Below, piece after piece: positions 1 to 9,032 of a stretch of DNA of 64,000 bases. The position numbers and the translations under genes were made by a program. The DNA lies in assembly GCF_002646595.1 (NCBI RefSeq), contig NZ_PDUD01000024.1:62001-126000 (forward strand). Reading direction: 5' to 3'. Origin of the DNA: Flavilitoribacter nigricans DSM 23189 = NBRC 102662. GTDB lineage: Bacteria; Bacteroidota; Bacteroidia; Chitinophagales; Saprospiraceae. Below the pieces are notes generated by a model. The model saw only the letters and a program-made list of their open reading frames with translations, did no database searches and had not been told where the DNA came from. Position 1 is the first letter of the stretch. Each line of letters begins with the position of its first letter.

Positions 1-391
1 TCTTGGAGAGGCAGTCGTTCATTTCTTCCGTTCCGGATTCAAACTGCCCTACCTGCAAAGGTGCGCGGTCGGAGATATGATCCCCAATGGCGGAAAACAT
101 CACCTGGGGATCCTCGATCCCGTGATCGATCAGGGTATCCATCAGCGACCCCAGTTTATGCCGGATCAGCATTTCCGGGATCCGCCCCATCGATCCGGTA
201 ACGTCCAGGAACACCCCGATCGCCAGGGCATTCGGGTGAGCGGCGGAATCCCGGCTCTCCCGAACCACCAGCCCGCGGGGATCCAGATCGGGATGGATAT
301 TAGTAGATCGAAAAATGGCACTTCTGGATTGTTGAGAATAGGTAGACTGCATCTGTGAGTACGTATCGCTTGACCATCTGCTGTAGCCCAT
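1..391 (-). CDS. von Willebrand factor A (vWA) domain protein, 3' part outside window
   Basis: The frame is open from an ATG at 391 to the left edge, so only the first 130 residues are visible. A Ser/Gln/Tyr-rich N-terminus leads into a hydrophobic strand ending in DVTGSMG (residues 63-69), the MIDAS metal site of a vWA domain, with Thr in place of the first Ser of DxSxS. An acidic loop (AIGDHISD) follows about 40 residues later. vWA domains mediate metal-dependent protein binding; the partner cannot be told from this fragment. There is no signal peptide, so a cytosolic protein is likely. The gene lies behind a palindromic operator cluster at 420-476, so it is probably repressed under some condition. 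Confidence 0.8.
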   Translation of the reverse strand, partial: MGYSRWSSDTYSQMQSTYSQQSRSAIFRSTNIHPDLDPRGLVVRESRDSAAHPNALAIGVFLDVTGSMGRIPEMLIRHKLGSLMDTLIDHGIEDPQVMFSAIGDHISDRAPLQVGQFESGTEEMNDCLSK

Positions 392-419
392 AATTTTACG
401 ATTTTGAAGATGAAAAAAT

Positions 420-476
420 ACTTAGTTTGTTTTTTAAACTAAGTTGAATGACTACAAATATACATTCACTTAGTTT
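420..476. promoter_or_regulatory. Three-site palindromic operator cluster (ACTTAGTTT / AAACTAAGT)
   Basis: ACTTAGTTT at 420-428 and AAACTAAGT at 436-444 form a perfect inverted repeat with a 7-base spacer. A third copy, ACTTAGTTT, lies at 468-476 and is preceded by CATTC; together with AAACTAAGTTGAATG at 436-450 it forms a second dyad with one base of slippage. The candidate -7 box of the vWA gene sits in the centre of this second dyad. Arms overlapping a promoter suggest a dimeric repressor; which one is not shown. The rest of the gene-free stretch 477-658 upstream of the next gene shows nothing distinctive. Confidence 0.6.
455..462 (-). promoter_or_regulatory. Bacteroidota -7 box for the vWA gene
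   Basis: The minus strand reads TATATTTG here, a match to the Bacteroidota -7 consensus TAnnTTTG, about 64 bases upstream of the ATG at 391. It is flanked on both sides by the AAACTAAGT operator arms. Confidence 0.55.
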
Positions 477-658
477 AAGAGTCAAGCTAACTAGTGCAGT
501 TTTTTTTATCCTTGCCCAAAAATCTGTGGATCTGAATATGCGAGTTCTGGTATATCCAGAAAAAATGGCGTACTTTTAAAACACCTTACGAAAAAAACAT
601 GCTGATCAGGTGACCCCAAAATCTTTTTGAGTCTAAACTCCATCATAATGGCAAAAGC

Positions 659-3559
659 ATGAAAAAGCTTCTCATCCTCCTGGGCTTTTTAAGCCTTTAT
701 ATCACTGACCCAATAAGCGCTCAAACGCCCGATAACGAGGCGATTAAGGAGCTTGTAGCGAAATATCAGTCCGACATACGCGGTCCTTTTAAAGACATCC
801 GCTGGTTTTGCAAAGACGGTTCGGTTATTCCTCCCAAAGAGAAATGCCCGGAACCCGGCGGTGTGCAACGGGCCCGTTACAAGGACGAAGTGGCGGCCCT
901 GGCTAAGAACCAGCATATCTTCATCGGACAGATCCTTTCCAATACGCCCAAGGAAGACTTCTGGGATGCGGCTAATCAGCACGCCCGGCTCAAACAATAC
1001 CAGGTCGAAAAATACCTGCGGGCCGTAGACGACGGTTGGATCTGGCGCAAAGCGCAGTTTTACCGGGGAGCGGTGCAGGTAGAAGATGAAGAGAACTGGG
1101 GAGTAGAATTCTTTCAGTGGCTGCTGAACGACCAGCAGGTTTGGGAAGAAGATTTTTTCCTCGTCCGGCAGGCCGCCAAAGACATTCCCCACCAGGGCGA
1201 CAACAACCGTTCTCAGACGGTCCGTGCCCTGAGTAAGGAGATCTCCGATACTTATCTTCCTTTTCAGGATCTGCGGGTGAAGATCCACGGCCAGCCCGAA
1301 GCGGCCGATATCCAACGCGTTCGCGGTTTCCGGAAAACCCACCAGCAAAAACTGGGAGCCGCCAACCTAAAAAAGATGGATCAGCTCCTGGAAGAGATGG
1401 AACTGCTTTTTGCCGCAGTCGACCTGAACGCACTCGGGAAATACGTCAACAAACTGCCCAAGCAGGACACGCTTACCCGCCGCATCCGCTCCTTTATCGA
1501 TCAACACCAGACGACGGCTTTCAGTCCCGACCGGGTATCGGCCGCTGCCGATCTGCTGTGGGATATCCGCACCCTGGGCGACCAGGTAAAGGGCGGCAAG
1601 GCCCGGCTAGCCCTGCTGGATATTTCCAACAACCTGGAAGAGATCATCTTCAAAGAGTCGGGATCGTGGCAGGCGGAGCACCCGCAGGCCCTGCTGGAAA
1701 AGATCTGCTATCTGGGTAAAGCCGCTACCGGTGCCGGATTTTTAGAGATCTGGGAATACGAGACGCAGGCGGTAGCTGCGCCCGTAGCCGATGAGATCGC
1801 CCTGGTCGCCCTGAATGAATTTTTCGAAAATAATCGCCGCCGGGTAGAATGGGGTGCCGGAATGACCCGGGCCGTATACGCAGGCACGGTTAATCTGTTT
1901 ACGGCCTTTGAACCCAAAGCCTACGGATTTCTGGACGATCGCGTCCGGGCTTCTATCCTGTTGCCCCTCGGGCAAAGTGTGGGCCAGCTGGGAGATTTCC
2001 TGGCCGAACAGGCCGGTCTGTCCAATCAGCTGATGGACCTGCGCGGACAGAGCGATGCGCGCGGACTGAACCCCGGCTACGCTATGGGCGAGCTGGTGAT
2101 AGTGGAAGGCTTTCCGGAAGAACTGGAAGTCGATAAAAATAAGATCTACGTTTTTGAGAGGCCACCGGCCGATCTGAAACCGGTAGCCGGCATTGCCACC
2201 GTTTCCGAAGGGAACATGGTGTCCCACGTTCAGTTGCTGGCCCGCAACCTCGGTATTCCCAATGCCGTCGTTTCCAATCAGAACCTGGACGACCTGCGTG
2301 CCTACGCCGGACAGACCGTTTTCTATGCGGTTTCCAACAAGGGTACCATCATTATGAAACCCGCAGCCAGTATGACGCAGGAGGAGCAGCAGCTCTTTAC
2401 CGTCAAACAACGCAGTGAACAGCGGATCTCCGTACCGGTGGATAAGATCCGGCTGGAAGAAACCCGCGTATTGAACCTGCGGGAACTGAAAGCTTCCGAT
2501 TCCGGTAAACTCTGTGGCCCCAAAGCGGCCAACCTCGGTCAGTTAAAACAACTATTCCCCGATAAGGTGGTGGAAGGACTGGTCATACCTTTCGGTATTT
2601 TCCGGCAGCATCTCGATCAGACGATGCCCGGTACCGACCAGAGTTACTGGGAACATCTCAACGGTATTTTCCGACAGGCGGCCGCACGCAAACAGGCCGG
2701 CGCCGGCGAAAATGAGATCGAGGCTTTCATGTTGGAGGAACTGGACAGCTTCCGCAAACTGATCAAAGAGATCGCTTTGCTCCCCGAATTTGAAAAGGCA
2801 CTACGCGAAGACTTTCAGCAGGTGCTGGGCGGCCAGATCGGTTCCGTTCCCGTCTTTCTGCGGAGTGACACCAATATGGAAGACCTGAAGGAATTCACCG
2901 GAGCGGGCCTCAACCTGACCCTCTTCAACGTGGTGGATGCCGAAAGGATCTGGCAGGGCATCAAGGATGTCTGGGCATCGCCCTACACCGAACGGAGCTA
3001 TAAATGGCGGCAACGCTATCTGCTCAATCCGGAGAACGTATTTCCTTCCATCCTGATCATTCCGAGTGTGGATGTAGCGTATTCGGGCGTGATGATCACC
3101 AAGGGAGTCACTACCGGCCGCGACGCGGACATTACGATCGCTTTCAGCCGGGGAGCGGGCGGAGCCGTTGACGGTCAGATCGCCGAATCTTACCTCATGC
3201 ACGACGGTTGGGGAAATCAGTTGCTGTCACCGGCCCGCGAGCCGTACTATAACCGGCTGCCCGAAACCGGCGGCACGAAACGGATGGCGGCCTCTTTTGA
3301 GGATCCCATTCTGAGTCAGCAAAACCTCGACGATCTGCGAGAACTGGCCGCAGAGGTGAAAAAGATCCTGCCCGAAGCACCGGGCGTGGAAACCGACGGT
3401 CCTTTCGATATCGAACTGGGCTTCCGCGACGATAAGATCTGGCTGTTCCAGGTTCGTCCGTTCGTAGAGAACAAAGGCGCAACGGCTTCCACTTATCTGG
3501 AATCCATCACGCCGGTGATCCCGGACGATAAGATGGTCAACTTGAAGCAACCATTGTAA
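659..3559 (+). CDS. Exported PEP/pyruvate-binding domain protein (PEP synthase-like)
   Basis: 966 residues. Residues 1-21 are a Sec signal peptide ending in ISA. The first ~450 residues are helical and unlike anything I recognise. Around residue 523 there is a PEP-utilising mobile-domain motif, EGNMVSHVQLLARNLGIP, with the phospho-carrier His. From ~615 the PPDK/PEP-synthase ATP-grasp-like domain follows: GPKAANLGQL, then FLRSDTNMED near 731 and DIELGF...QVRPF near 916. In classical enzymes these parts interconvert pyruvate, ATP and PEP with AMP, but the order here (mobile domain before the nucleotide domain) and the signal peptide argue against ordinary cytosolic PEP synthesis. A serine hydrolase follows 45 bp downstream, probably in the same transcript. 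The real substrate is unknown. Confidence 0.8.
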   Translation: MKKLLILLGFLSLYITDPISAQTPDNEAIKELVAKYQSDIRGPFKDIRWFCKDGSVIPPKEKCPEPGGVQRARYKDEVAALAKNQHIFIGQILSNTPKEDFWDAANQHARLKQYQVEKYLRAVDDGWIWRKAQFYRGAVQVEDEENWGVEFFQWLLNDQQVWEEDFFLVRQAAKDIPHQGDNNRSQTVRALSKEISDTYLPFQDLRVKIHGQPEAADIQRVRGFRKTHQQKLGAANLKKMDQLLEEMELLFAAVDLNALGKYVNKLPKQDTLTRRIRSFIDQHQTTAFSPDRVSAAADLLWDIRTLGDQVKGGKARLALLDISNNLEEIIFKESGSWQAEHPQALLEKICYLGKAATGAGFLEIWEYETQAVAAPVADEIALVALNEFFENNRRRVEWGAGMTRAVYAGTVNLFTAFEPKAYGFLDDRVRASILLPLGQSVGQLGDFLAEQAGLSNQLMDLRGQSDARGLNPGYAMGELVIVEGFPEELEVDKNKIYVFERPPADLKPVAGIATVSEGNMVSHVQLLARNLGIPNAVVSNQNLDDLRAYAGQTVFYAVSNKGTIIMKPAASMTQEEQQLFTVKQRSEQRISVPVDKIRLEETRVLNLRELKASDSGKLCGPKAANLGQLKQLFPDKVVEGLVIPFGIFRQHLDQTMPGTDQSYWEHLNGIFRQAAARKQAGAGENEIEAFMLEELDSFRKLIKEIALLPEFEKALREDFQQVLGGQIGSVPVFLRSDTNMEDLKEFTGAGLNLTLFNVVDAERIWQGIKDVWASPYTERSYKWRQRYLLNPENVFPSILIIPSVDVAYSGVMITKGVTTGRDADITIAFSRGAGGAVDGQIAESYLMHDGWGNQLLSPAREPYYNRLPETGGTKRMAASFEDPILSQQNLDDLRELAAEVKKILPEAPGVETDGPFDIELGFRDDKIWLFQVRPFVENKGATASTYLESITPVIPDDKMVNLKQPL

Positions 3560-3604
3560 CCGGCGGGTTCACAATATCCTTTTCAACCTTTAAGTACTAC
3601 TAAG

Positions 3605-4864
3605 ATGAAACTCACTGCCTATTTTTTCGCACTCCTCGTACTGCTGGTCACCATCCCCATGCCCCTCAACTCCTACCCTATTGACGGGTACGAGCGGACC
3701 GGTATCCGGCGACTGGCCTATCTACAGGCCGTAGTGGACGAAGAGGTCAAAGGCACCAAGCCGATCCCCGGAGCGATGAAGTCGGTCGATTCCATCCAAC
3801 TCAACCTCTACGGTCTGACCGGTTCGATGATGGATAGCCTGCCGGCAACCAACCCGGACCTGCAAAAAGCCCTCAACGGCTTATTCCCTAATATGCACGA
3901 AAGCTACTCCGTAGCGGTAATGGATATCACCCCGGGCCGGGAGCCGCGTTACGCCGAGCGGCAGCCGCGGCGGGGATTTCAGCCCGGTAGTGTCGGAAAA
4001 CTCGCCGTAGTGACCGGAATTTTCTGTGAACTGGAAAACCTCTTCCCGGACTCCTTCCACCTCCGTCAGCAGCTACTGCGCGAACGCAGTGTGAAGGGCG
4101 GCCCCTGGGCGGTATACGACGAACACACGGTGCCGTTTTACAATCCGGAGACCAAAACGCTGGTCAAACGACAGGTAAGGGAATCGGACGTTTTCACACT
4201 CTACGAATGGATCGACCACATGCTGTCCGTGAGTAATAACGGTGCGGCGGCGGTAGTCTGGCGGGAAGCTATGCTGCTGCGGGCCTTCCAGCAGGATTAT
4301 CCCACGCTGACCGAAGCGCAGGCCAATGAATATTTCCGTGGTCTTTCCAAGAAAGAACTTTCCGACCTTTCGATTTCCGTGGTGAATGACCCGCTACGCG
4401 ACCTCGGTATCACCTCCGATGAATGGCGACTGGGCACCATGTTTACGCGCGGCGCTACGGCCATCGTGCCCCCGCAGGGCGGCAGCCTGGGCACACCGGT
4501 GGGCCTGATGAAATTTATGGCTGCGCTGGAAAGCGGCCGGGTGATCGATCCGGCTACCAGTCTGGAGATCAAACGGCTCATGTATATGACGGATCGCCGC
4601 ATCCGCTACGCCGCTTCTCCGGCCCTGAAGGAAGCAGCGGTGTATTTCAAATCCGGCAGTCTGTACAAATGTAAACCGGAAGAGGGCTACCATTGCGCCA
4701 AATACCAGGGGAACGTGGATAACTATATGAACTCCGTGGCTATTGTGGAACACGGAGACAGCCTGGTCTACATGGTGGCTCTGATGTCCAATGTGTTGAA
4801 GAAGAATTCCAATGTGGATCATAATGCACTGGCTTCCCGGATCGATCAGATGGTGAGAAAATAG
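3605..4864 (+). CDS. Exported serine hydrolase, beta-lactamase/transpeptidase-like fold
   Basis: 419 residues with an N-terminal signal peptide (hydrophobic to about residue 22). The three landmarks of the penicillin-recognising serine enzymes are present in order: SVGK (the SxxK nucleophile motif) near residue 129, SNN (equivalent of SDN/SxN) near 209, and KSGS (equivalent of KTG) near 349. The substrate may be peptidoglycan, a beta-lactam or another amide; the sequence alone does not decide. It lies 45 bp behind the exported PEP-synthase-like gene, likely cotranscribed, and ends at the convergent terminator at 4876-4934. A family member with resistance function is possible but less likely than a cell-wall or peptide hydrolase, since the protein is much longer than class A beta-lactamases (~290 residues). 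Confidence 0.8.
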   Translation: MKLTAYFFALLVLLVTIPMPLNSYPIDGYERTGIRRLAYLQAVVDEEVKGTKPIPGAMKSVDSIQLNLYGLTGSMMDSLPATNPDLQKALNGLFPNMHESYSVAVMDITPGREPRYAERQPRRGFQPGSVGKLAVVTGIFCELENLFPDSFHLRQQLLRERSVKGGPWAVYDEHTVPFYNPETKTLVKRQVRESDVFTLYEWIDHMLSVSNNGAAAVVWREAMLLRAFQQDYPTLTEAQANEYFRGLSKKELSDLSISVVNDPLRDLGITSDEWRLGTMFTRGATAIVPPQGGSLGTPVGLMKFMAALESGRVIDPATSLEIKRLMYMTDRRIRYAASPALKEAAVYFKSGSLYKCKPEEGYHCAKYQGNVDNYMNSVAIVEHGDSLVYMVALMSNVLKKNSNVDHNALASRIDQMVRK

Positions 4865-4875
4865 AGCCGGGCCGG

Positions 4876-4934
4876 AAAAGGAAGGTATTTGTTGAAGCTT
4901 ATTGGATCAATAGGTGCGACTGCCTTCCTTTTTT
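4876..4934 (+). terminator. Rho-independent terminator between convergent genes
   Basis: AAAAGGAAGG (4876-4885) pairs with CCTTCCTTTT (4923-4932), followed by further T residues to 4934. The loop carries a smaller ATTG-GATC-AAT palindrome. It closes the 659-4864 unit and touches the stop of the minus-strand transporter. Confidence 0.6.
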
Positions 4935-7773
4935 AGTTTTGCAGCATTTCCAGGGTCCGCAGGGCATAATCCCGGATCTTTTCCTGCGGGTTTTCAATTC
5001 CCATTTTGACCAGAGGGATATACTTCGGATCGTCGAGTTGCTGAATGATATAGAGCACCGCCAGAGCAATCCGGGTATCCTTCCCACTGAGCAATCGGGA
5101 AAAACACTCGTATTCTCCCGGTATTTTCAGCTTCAGGTGTTTGATCGCTTTTTCGGAGAAGGTATCCATCATAGCCGTTTCCACCAGGGGGATGAGTACC
5201 TTTTTAAGGTTGGCTTCCAAAAGATTATCCAGGAACTCCAGCGCATCGTTGCGTAGATCGGACTGCTTGCTCTGAATACCTTTATAAATACTGAAGATAT
5301 CATCCGGCGGATACTGCAATCCGAGCAGCCGAAAGATGCGTTCCAGGTTGCGGTCCAGCCGACCTTCCAACAGACGGATCAGACTGCTGCGCCCCTCGGC
5401 CAGCGCCATTTGCCGGGAGAAAGACTCTTCACCGGGTATCTGCCGTTGGTTCTGAGCGTATAGGATGGCCAGCGTATCCGAATACAGACGGGCCTCTTCC
5501 AGAATGCTCTGCATGATCTGCTTCCTCTGGAATTTTAGGTGCGCGAAATTGGTATTCAGATAATTCAATCCCCGGAGCACTTCAAAGCGGATCACCTGAT
5601 CCGGATAATCGAAGCGGGCAAACAGAAAATCCACTGCTTCCTGGGTTCCCATTTTCTTTACCAGATTGGGAATGGTACGCCGTAATTCAATGCTACTTTC
5701 CTGATCGGCCATTTTCTGCGCCAGAGCCGGCAGTGCCAGATTACCGAAGTGCAGCAGGGCATCATTGGCCGCCGGCGCGTACTGCTTATCGCCCAGAAAT
5801 TCGATCAAACGGGGAATAAAACTGACGTCGTGGGTATATCCGGCCGAAAGTACGGCCTGTTTGCGCACTTCCTCCGCGTTTTCCTCTTCTAAAGATGCCG
5901 CAATAACTGAGTAATGTTCCTTCAAATGGCTGTAGGCGATCACCTTCAGCGCCGTCACCTGCATAAAACGAGCCTTATCCGGGTCCTCTTCTTCGGGGAT
6001 CCGCGTCAGGGTATCCTGCAGGCGATATTCCAGGCCGAAATCCCGGCGCAGGGTCAGGTTATCCCGGGTCTCGTAGGCCAGACTCACCAGCGCAGCGCCG
6101 TAAATGCGGTAATCCCCGTCGTTAAGATAGCGGGTGATCAGTTCCACCCGATCCGCCGGCCGGTGCTCGATCAGATATTCAAAAGCCTTGATCTTGACCT
6201 TTTGTGATTCGTCGTGGGTCAGCGGCTCAATCTCTTCGGGGATCGAATTTTTTTTCAGATAATACAGATAGTGGATCGCCTTCGCCCGCACCGAGCTGGA
6301 CGAGTGTTGCAGGAGCGGTAATACATTGTCAAAAAATCGGTCATCCTGGGCTTCCCGGATCTTTTCGAGTACATAGAGAATTTGCTTCTCCGCACCCTGG
6401 TCCAGTACTTTTTTCAAGCCGCTGACTACAGATTCCTGACTGAGATCCAGCATTTGTCGGTTGTTGACCTCCTGAGCCTGATCGATCCGCTTTTTGAAAG
6501 TGCGAATGTATTCCCCCCGGATCTGGAGCGCCAGCCAGCCCCACAGCAGGATCAACACCAGAATAATGATGCTGATCGCCCGGGTAGACAGATCCAGGCC
6601 GCTCACCACAAAGATCAGGATCAGGCCACTGATACCGGTGGCGAGACTATCCACAAATACATCGATAAAGGTCTTGGTCTGATTTTTCACTTCCTGGGGG
6701 ATCGGCAGGATCAATAACTCTACTGCAGCTTTATTGATGGACTGCTTCAGGCTACCATCAGCGAGTTTCAGGATGACCGCCACCCACAATTCGGGAAAGA
6801 AGACCAGGGCTGCTGCCGCCAGAAAAATACTGCCCGGCAAAAAGAACAGAGAAGTCCCGACGCCCAGCATTCCCACTACCCGCCGGGTGAGGAACAATTG
6901 CAGAAAAAGGGAGATCAGGTTAAAGGAGGAAAACCAGAATCCGAAAAAGGCCGTCAGATCGTCGCGGTCCGGGATGTGGAGCGCCGCCAGATCACTGAAC
7001 TGATAATCCACCAGTTTGGCTACCACCACGCTGATACCGACGATGCCGGCCAGCAGGCTCAGGTGCTTGGACGAACGGATCTGCCGCAGCGGACTCGGTG
7101 CCAGTTGTTTGCCCCGTTTCTCTTTTTTCACCATGGGCGCCGGGGCGGCGGTGACATCCCGCTGCCAGACATGGGAAGTGATCGGAATGCAAAAAGCCAG
7201 CAGAAAAGCGCTGACGAAAGGCAGGTTCTCACTGCCCAGCGTGGGAGCCAGCAGAGAAGTCAAATAACCGCCGAAAATACCGCCGGCGATGGCGCCCGCT
7301 CCGATGAAACCAAACAGCCTTTTCGCTTCCCGCGTATTGAAGACCATATTGGCCAGCACCCAGAACTGGGAGGCCGACAGTACGGCGAATATCGAAACCC
7401 AGAGGTAAAACAAATAAAGCACCCAGGATTCCAGAAAATTCAGGCGGAGAAAAAAGCCGAAAGCAACCAGCGTGATCACCGAAGACCGGAGGGTGATATG
7501 GATGATCCGGTCCAGCGATACCCGGTTGAGCGCACGTGCGTACAGAATGGACACCAGACCCGCAAAGATCGCTACCAGGATAAAAGCCCGGGGCAGGCTT
7601 TCCGCGCCGAATTTGGCCAGGAATAGTCCGTTTACGGTCGGCTTGACAATAAGCAGGGTGGAAATGATCAAAAAGATATTGAGCTGCATGAGCACCGCCC
7701 TGCGCATTTCCCCTTCCCGGATATCGAAAGCCCGACCTAATAATTCAACCAGATAATCGCGGATCTTAGCCAT
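4933..7773 (-). CDS. ATP/ADP-translocase (NTT)-like membrane carrier with C-terminal HEAT repeats
   Basis: 946 residues. The N-terminal ~430 residues hold roughly a dozen hydrophobic segments, starting with AVLMQLNIFLIISTLLIVKP, in the pattern of MFS/NTT-type nucleotide transporters (Npt1/Npt2-like proteins of Bacteroidota). The C-terminal ~500 residues are soluble alpha-helical HEAT repeats (for example SSSVRAKAIHYLYYLKK, PDQVIRFEVLRGL, EKIRDYALRTL). The parent family exchanges ATP and ADP across membranes in intracellular bacteria and plastids; in free-living Bacteroidota the role is not established, and the HEAT part suggests a cytosolic scaffold or sensor. It stands alone on the minus strand. 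ATG at 7773 is the first start before the membrane region. Confidence 0.8.
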   Translation of the reverse strand: MAKIRDYLVELLGRAFDIREGEMRRAVLMQLNIFLIISTLLIVKPTVNGLFLAKFGAESLPRAFILVAIFAGLVSILYARALNRVSLDRIIHITLRSSVITLVAFGFFLRLNFLESWVLYLFYLWVSIFAVLSASQFWVLANMVFNTREAKRLFGFIGAGAIAGGIFGGYLTSLLAPTLGSENLPFVSAFLLAFCIPITSHVWQRDVTAAPAPMVKKEKRGKQLAPSPLRQIRSSKHLSLLAGIVGISVVVAKLVDYQFSDLAALHIPDRDDLTAFFGFWFSSFNLISLFLQLFLTRRVVGMLGVGTSLFFLPGSIFLAAAALVFFPELWVAVILKLADGSLKQSINKAAVELLILPIPQEVKNQTKTFIDVFVDSLATGISGLILIFVVSGLDLSTRAISIIILVLILLWGWLALQIRGEYIRTFKKRIDQAQEVNNRQMLDLSQESVVSGLKKVLDQGAEKQILYVLEKIREAQDDRFFDNVLPLLQHSSSSVRAKAIHYLYYLKKNSIPEEIEPLTHDESQKVKIKAFEYLIEHRPADRVELITRYLNDGDYRIYGAALVSLAYETRDNLTLRRDFGLEYRLQDTLTRIPEEEDPDKARFMQVTALKVIAYSHLKEHYSVIAASLEEENAEEVRKQAVLSAGYTHDVSFIPRLIEFLGDKQYAPAANDALLHFGNLALPALAQKMADQESSIELRRTIPNLVKKMGTQEAVDFLFARFDYPDQVIRFEVLRGLNYLNTNFAHLKFQRKQIMQSILEEARLYSDTLAILYAQNQRQIPGEESFSRQMALAEGRSSLIRLLEGRLDRNLERIFRLLGLQYPPDDIFSIYKGIQSKQSDLRNDALEFLDNLLEANLKKVLIPLVETAMMDTFSEKAIKHLKLKIPGEYECFSRLLSGKDTRIALAVLYIIQQLDDPKYIPLVKMGIENPQEKIRDYALRTLEMLQN

Positions 7774-8093
7774 TCATTAATCATCCATTAGAAAACAAAA
7801 TTAACCTTTGGTTCCGGACTATTTAACAACTCTATTGATGATTTTGTCACTTTAATTGGAAGCGGTCGGTTAATCAGGTCGGTCGGCGCGCCGGCGGGAA
7901 AGACAGGCCGGACCATTTAGCGGTCTTGTTATCGGGATGTTTCCGCCGATTTTCTAATGTCTAGGATGGTAGATAAATTAGCCACAAATGGACAACTTAT
8001 TCCCCGTTCCGAAAGTACGCCCTTCGGAAGATCCGAGAAATAAAGCGCTCGTCCATTTGTGGCTAAATTGTGGTGCTGTGGTATTCGCTCCTT
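7774..8093. other. Gene-free stretch with a nested inverted repeat
   Basis: 320 bp between the transporter start and the end of the next minus-strand gene. No credible ORF. The left part holds the upstream region of the transporter gene; the right part holds the 89-bp nested palindrome at 7978-8066. Confidence 0.7.
7978..8066. repeat. 89-bp nested inverted repeat with 16-bp perfect arms
   Basis: TTAGCCACAAATGGAC (7978-7993) and GTCCATTTGTGGCTAA (8051-8066) are perfect reverse complements 57 bases apart. Inside lies a second stem, TTCCGAA (8007-8013) with TTCGGAA (8023-8029). There is no room for a transposase. It could be a small non-autonomous element, or a hairpin ending transcription of the minus-strand hydrolase gene at 8094-9032, which stops 28 bp away. 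Confidence 0.7.
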
Positions 8094-9032
8094 TTATTTA
8101 GAGGAACGCACGGCCGTAGGCCGACGGATCTGGATCACCTTCTCCACGGCAGTGACCATCTGGCGGCAAATGGCCTCTCCTTCCGGGTCATCGACCAGGG
8201 CGACCAGTATATAGTGCCGGTCCGGCCCTTCCACCAGTGCGGAATCGGCGTGGTAGGTACGCCAGGAACCGGATTTACGGTATACGTCCGCCCGCGGTGC
8301 AACGCGATCCAGGGTATTGACAAATTTGTGGTGAAGCTCCGGATCTTTCATGATGTCCAGCATCTGAGCCGAACGTTCGGTGCTGACCAACTGCCCGGTT
8401 GCGAGCAGATAGTAAAAACGACAGACCTGACTGGCCGTGGCGGCATGGCTCAGACCCAGAATGGGATCGGGATAGCGCGCGCCCTGACTGGCGTAGCGTT
8501 TGCCGACCCACAGACCACCGCCATAGTTTTTGTCGTACAGGCGGTATTTGGGATCGGTCAGTACTTTTTCGATCTTTTTATAACCCAGTCGATCGATCAT
8601 CCGGGTGGAAGCCTGATTATCCGACCGGCTGATCATGATCTTCATGTCGTGTAATACCTCCGGACTTTCCTTTAGTTCCCCCTTTTCCAGTGCATCCATG
8701 GCGGCCAGCAGAATAGCGATCTTAGGCAGGCTGGCGGCGTACATCATCTGATTGCCGTTGATGTGGGCAAATTTCACATTTGACGGATTGCGCAGATCGA
8801 CGAGTCCGATCGCCATTTTTTTCTGATCGATGAGATTTCTCCATTTCTCGTTACTTCTCAATTCGCGGAATAAAGACGCCTGTAACTGGCGGTCGGTGAG
8901 GCTCCTCAGTGGTACTTTTGCGGCAGCGTTACTGTTCAGATTGAAGGCGGTCGGTGCAAAATTTGCAGATTGCCCGTACAGTGCCATGGTAAGTAAGCTT
9001 ACCGCAAAAACAAGACCCAATTTTTTAAGCAT
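8094..9032 (-). CDS. Class A beta-lactamase-related serine hydrolase, exported
   Basis: 312 residues from the ATG at 9032; an in-frame ATG at 9098 adds 22 polar residues in front of an obvious signal peptide (LKKLGLVFAVSLLTMALYG), so 9032 is preferred. The family motifs are SLPK (SxxK, about residue 99), SDN (about 136) and KSG (about 252). The length is close to class A beta-lactamases (~290), and all three canonical motifs are intact, unlike the hydrolase at 3605. Many Bacteroidota proteins of this type are uncharacterised, so lactam hydrolysis is possible but unproven. The gene is divergent from the LytTR regulator at 9304. Confidence 0.8.
   Translation of the reverse strand: MLKKLGLVFAVSLLTMALYGQSANFAPTAFNLNSNAAAKVPLRSLTDRQLQASLFRELRSNEKWRNLIDQKKMAIGLVDLRNPSNVKFAHINGNQMMYAASLPKIAILLAAMDALEKGELKESPEVLHDMKIMISRSDNQASTRMIDRLGYKKIEKVLTDPKYRLYDKNYGGGLWVGKRYASQGARYPDPILGLSHAATASQVCRFYYLLATGQLVSTERSAQMLDIMKDPELHHKFVNTLDRVAPRADVYRKSGSWRTYHADSALVEGPDRHYILVALVDDPEGEAICRQMVTAVEKVIQIRRPTAVRSSK

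Noticed and set aside
77-358. 93-residue plus-strand frame at the left edge
   Set aside because: The minus strand encodes the vWA domain with an intact DVTGSMG; the plus frame has no recognisable feature.
6898-7626. 242-residue plus-strand frame inside the carrier gene
   Set aside because: Lies opposite the membrane helices of the carrier, and its Arg/Gln-rich sequence is a typical shadow.
3605-9032. Resistance island of two beta-lactamases
   Set aside because: Both serine enzymes share only the general motifs and are separated by a carrier gene on the other strand; nothing shows joint transfer or lactam specificity.
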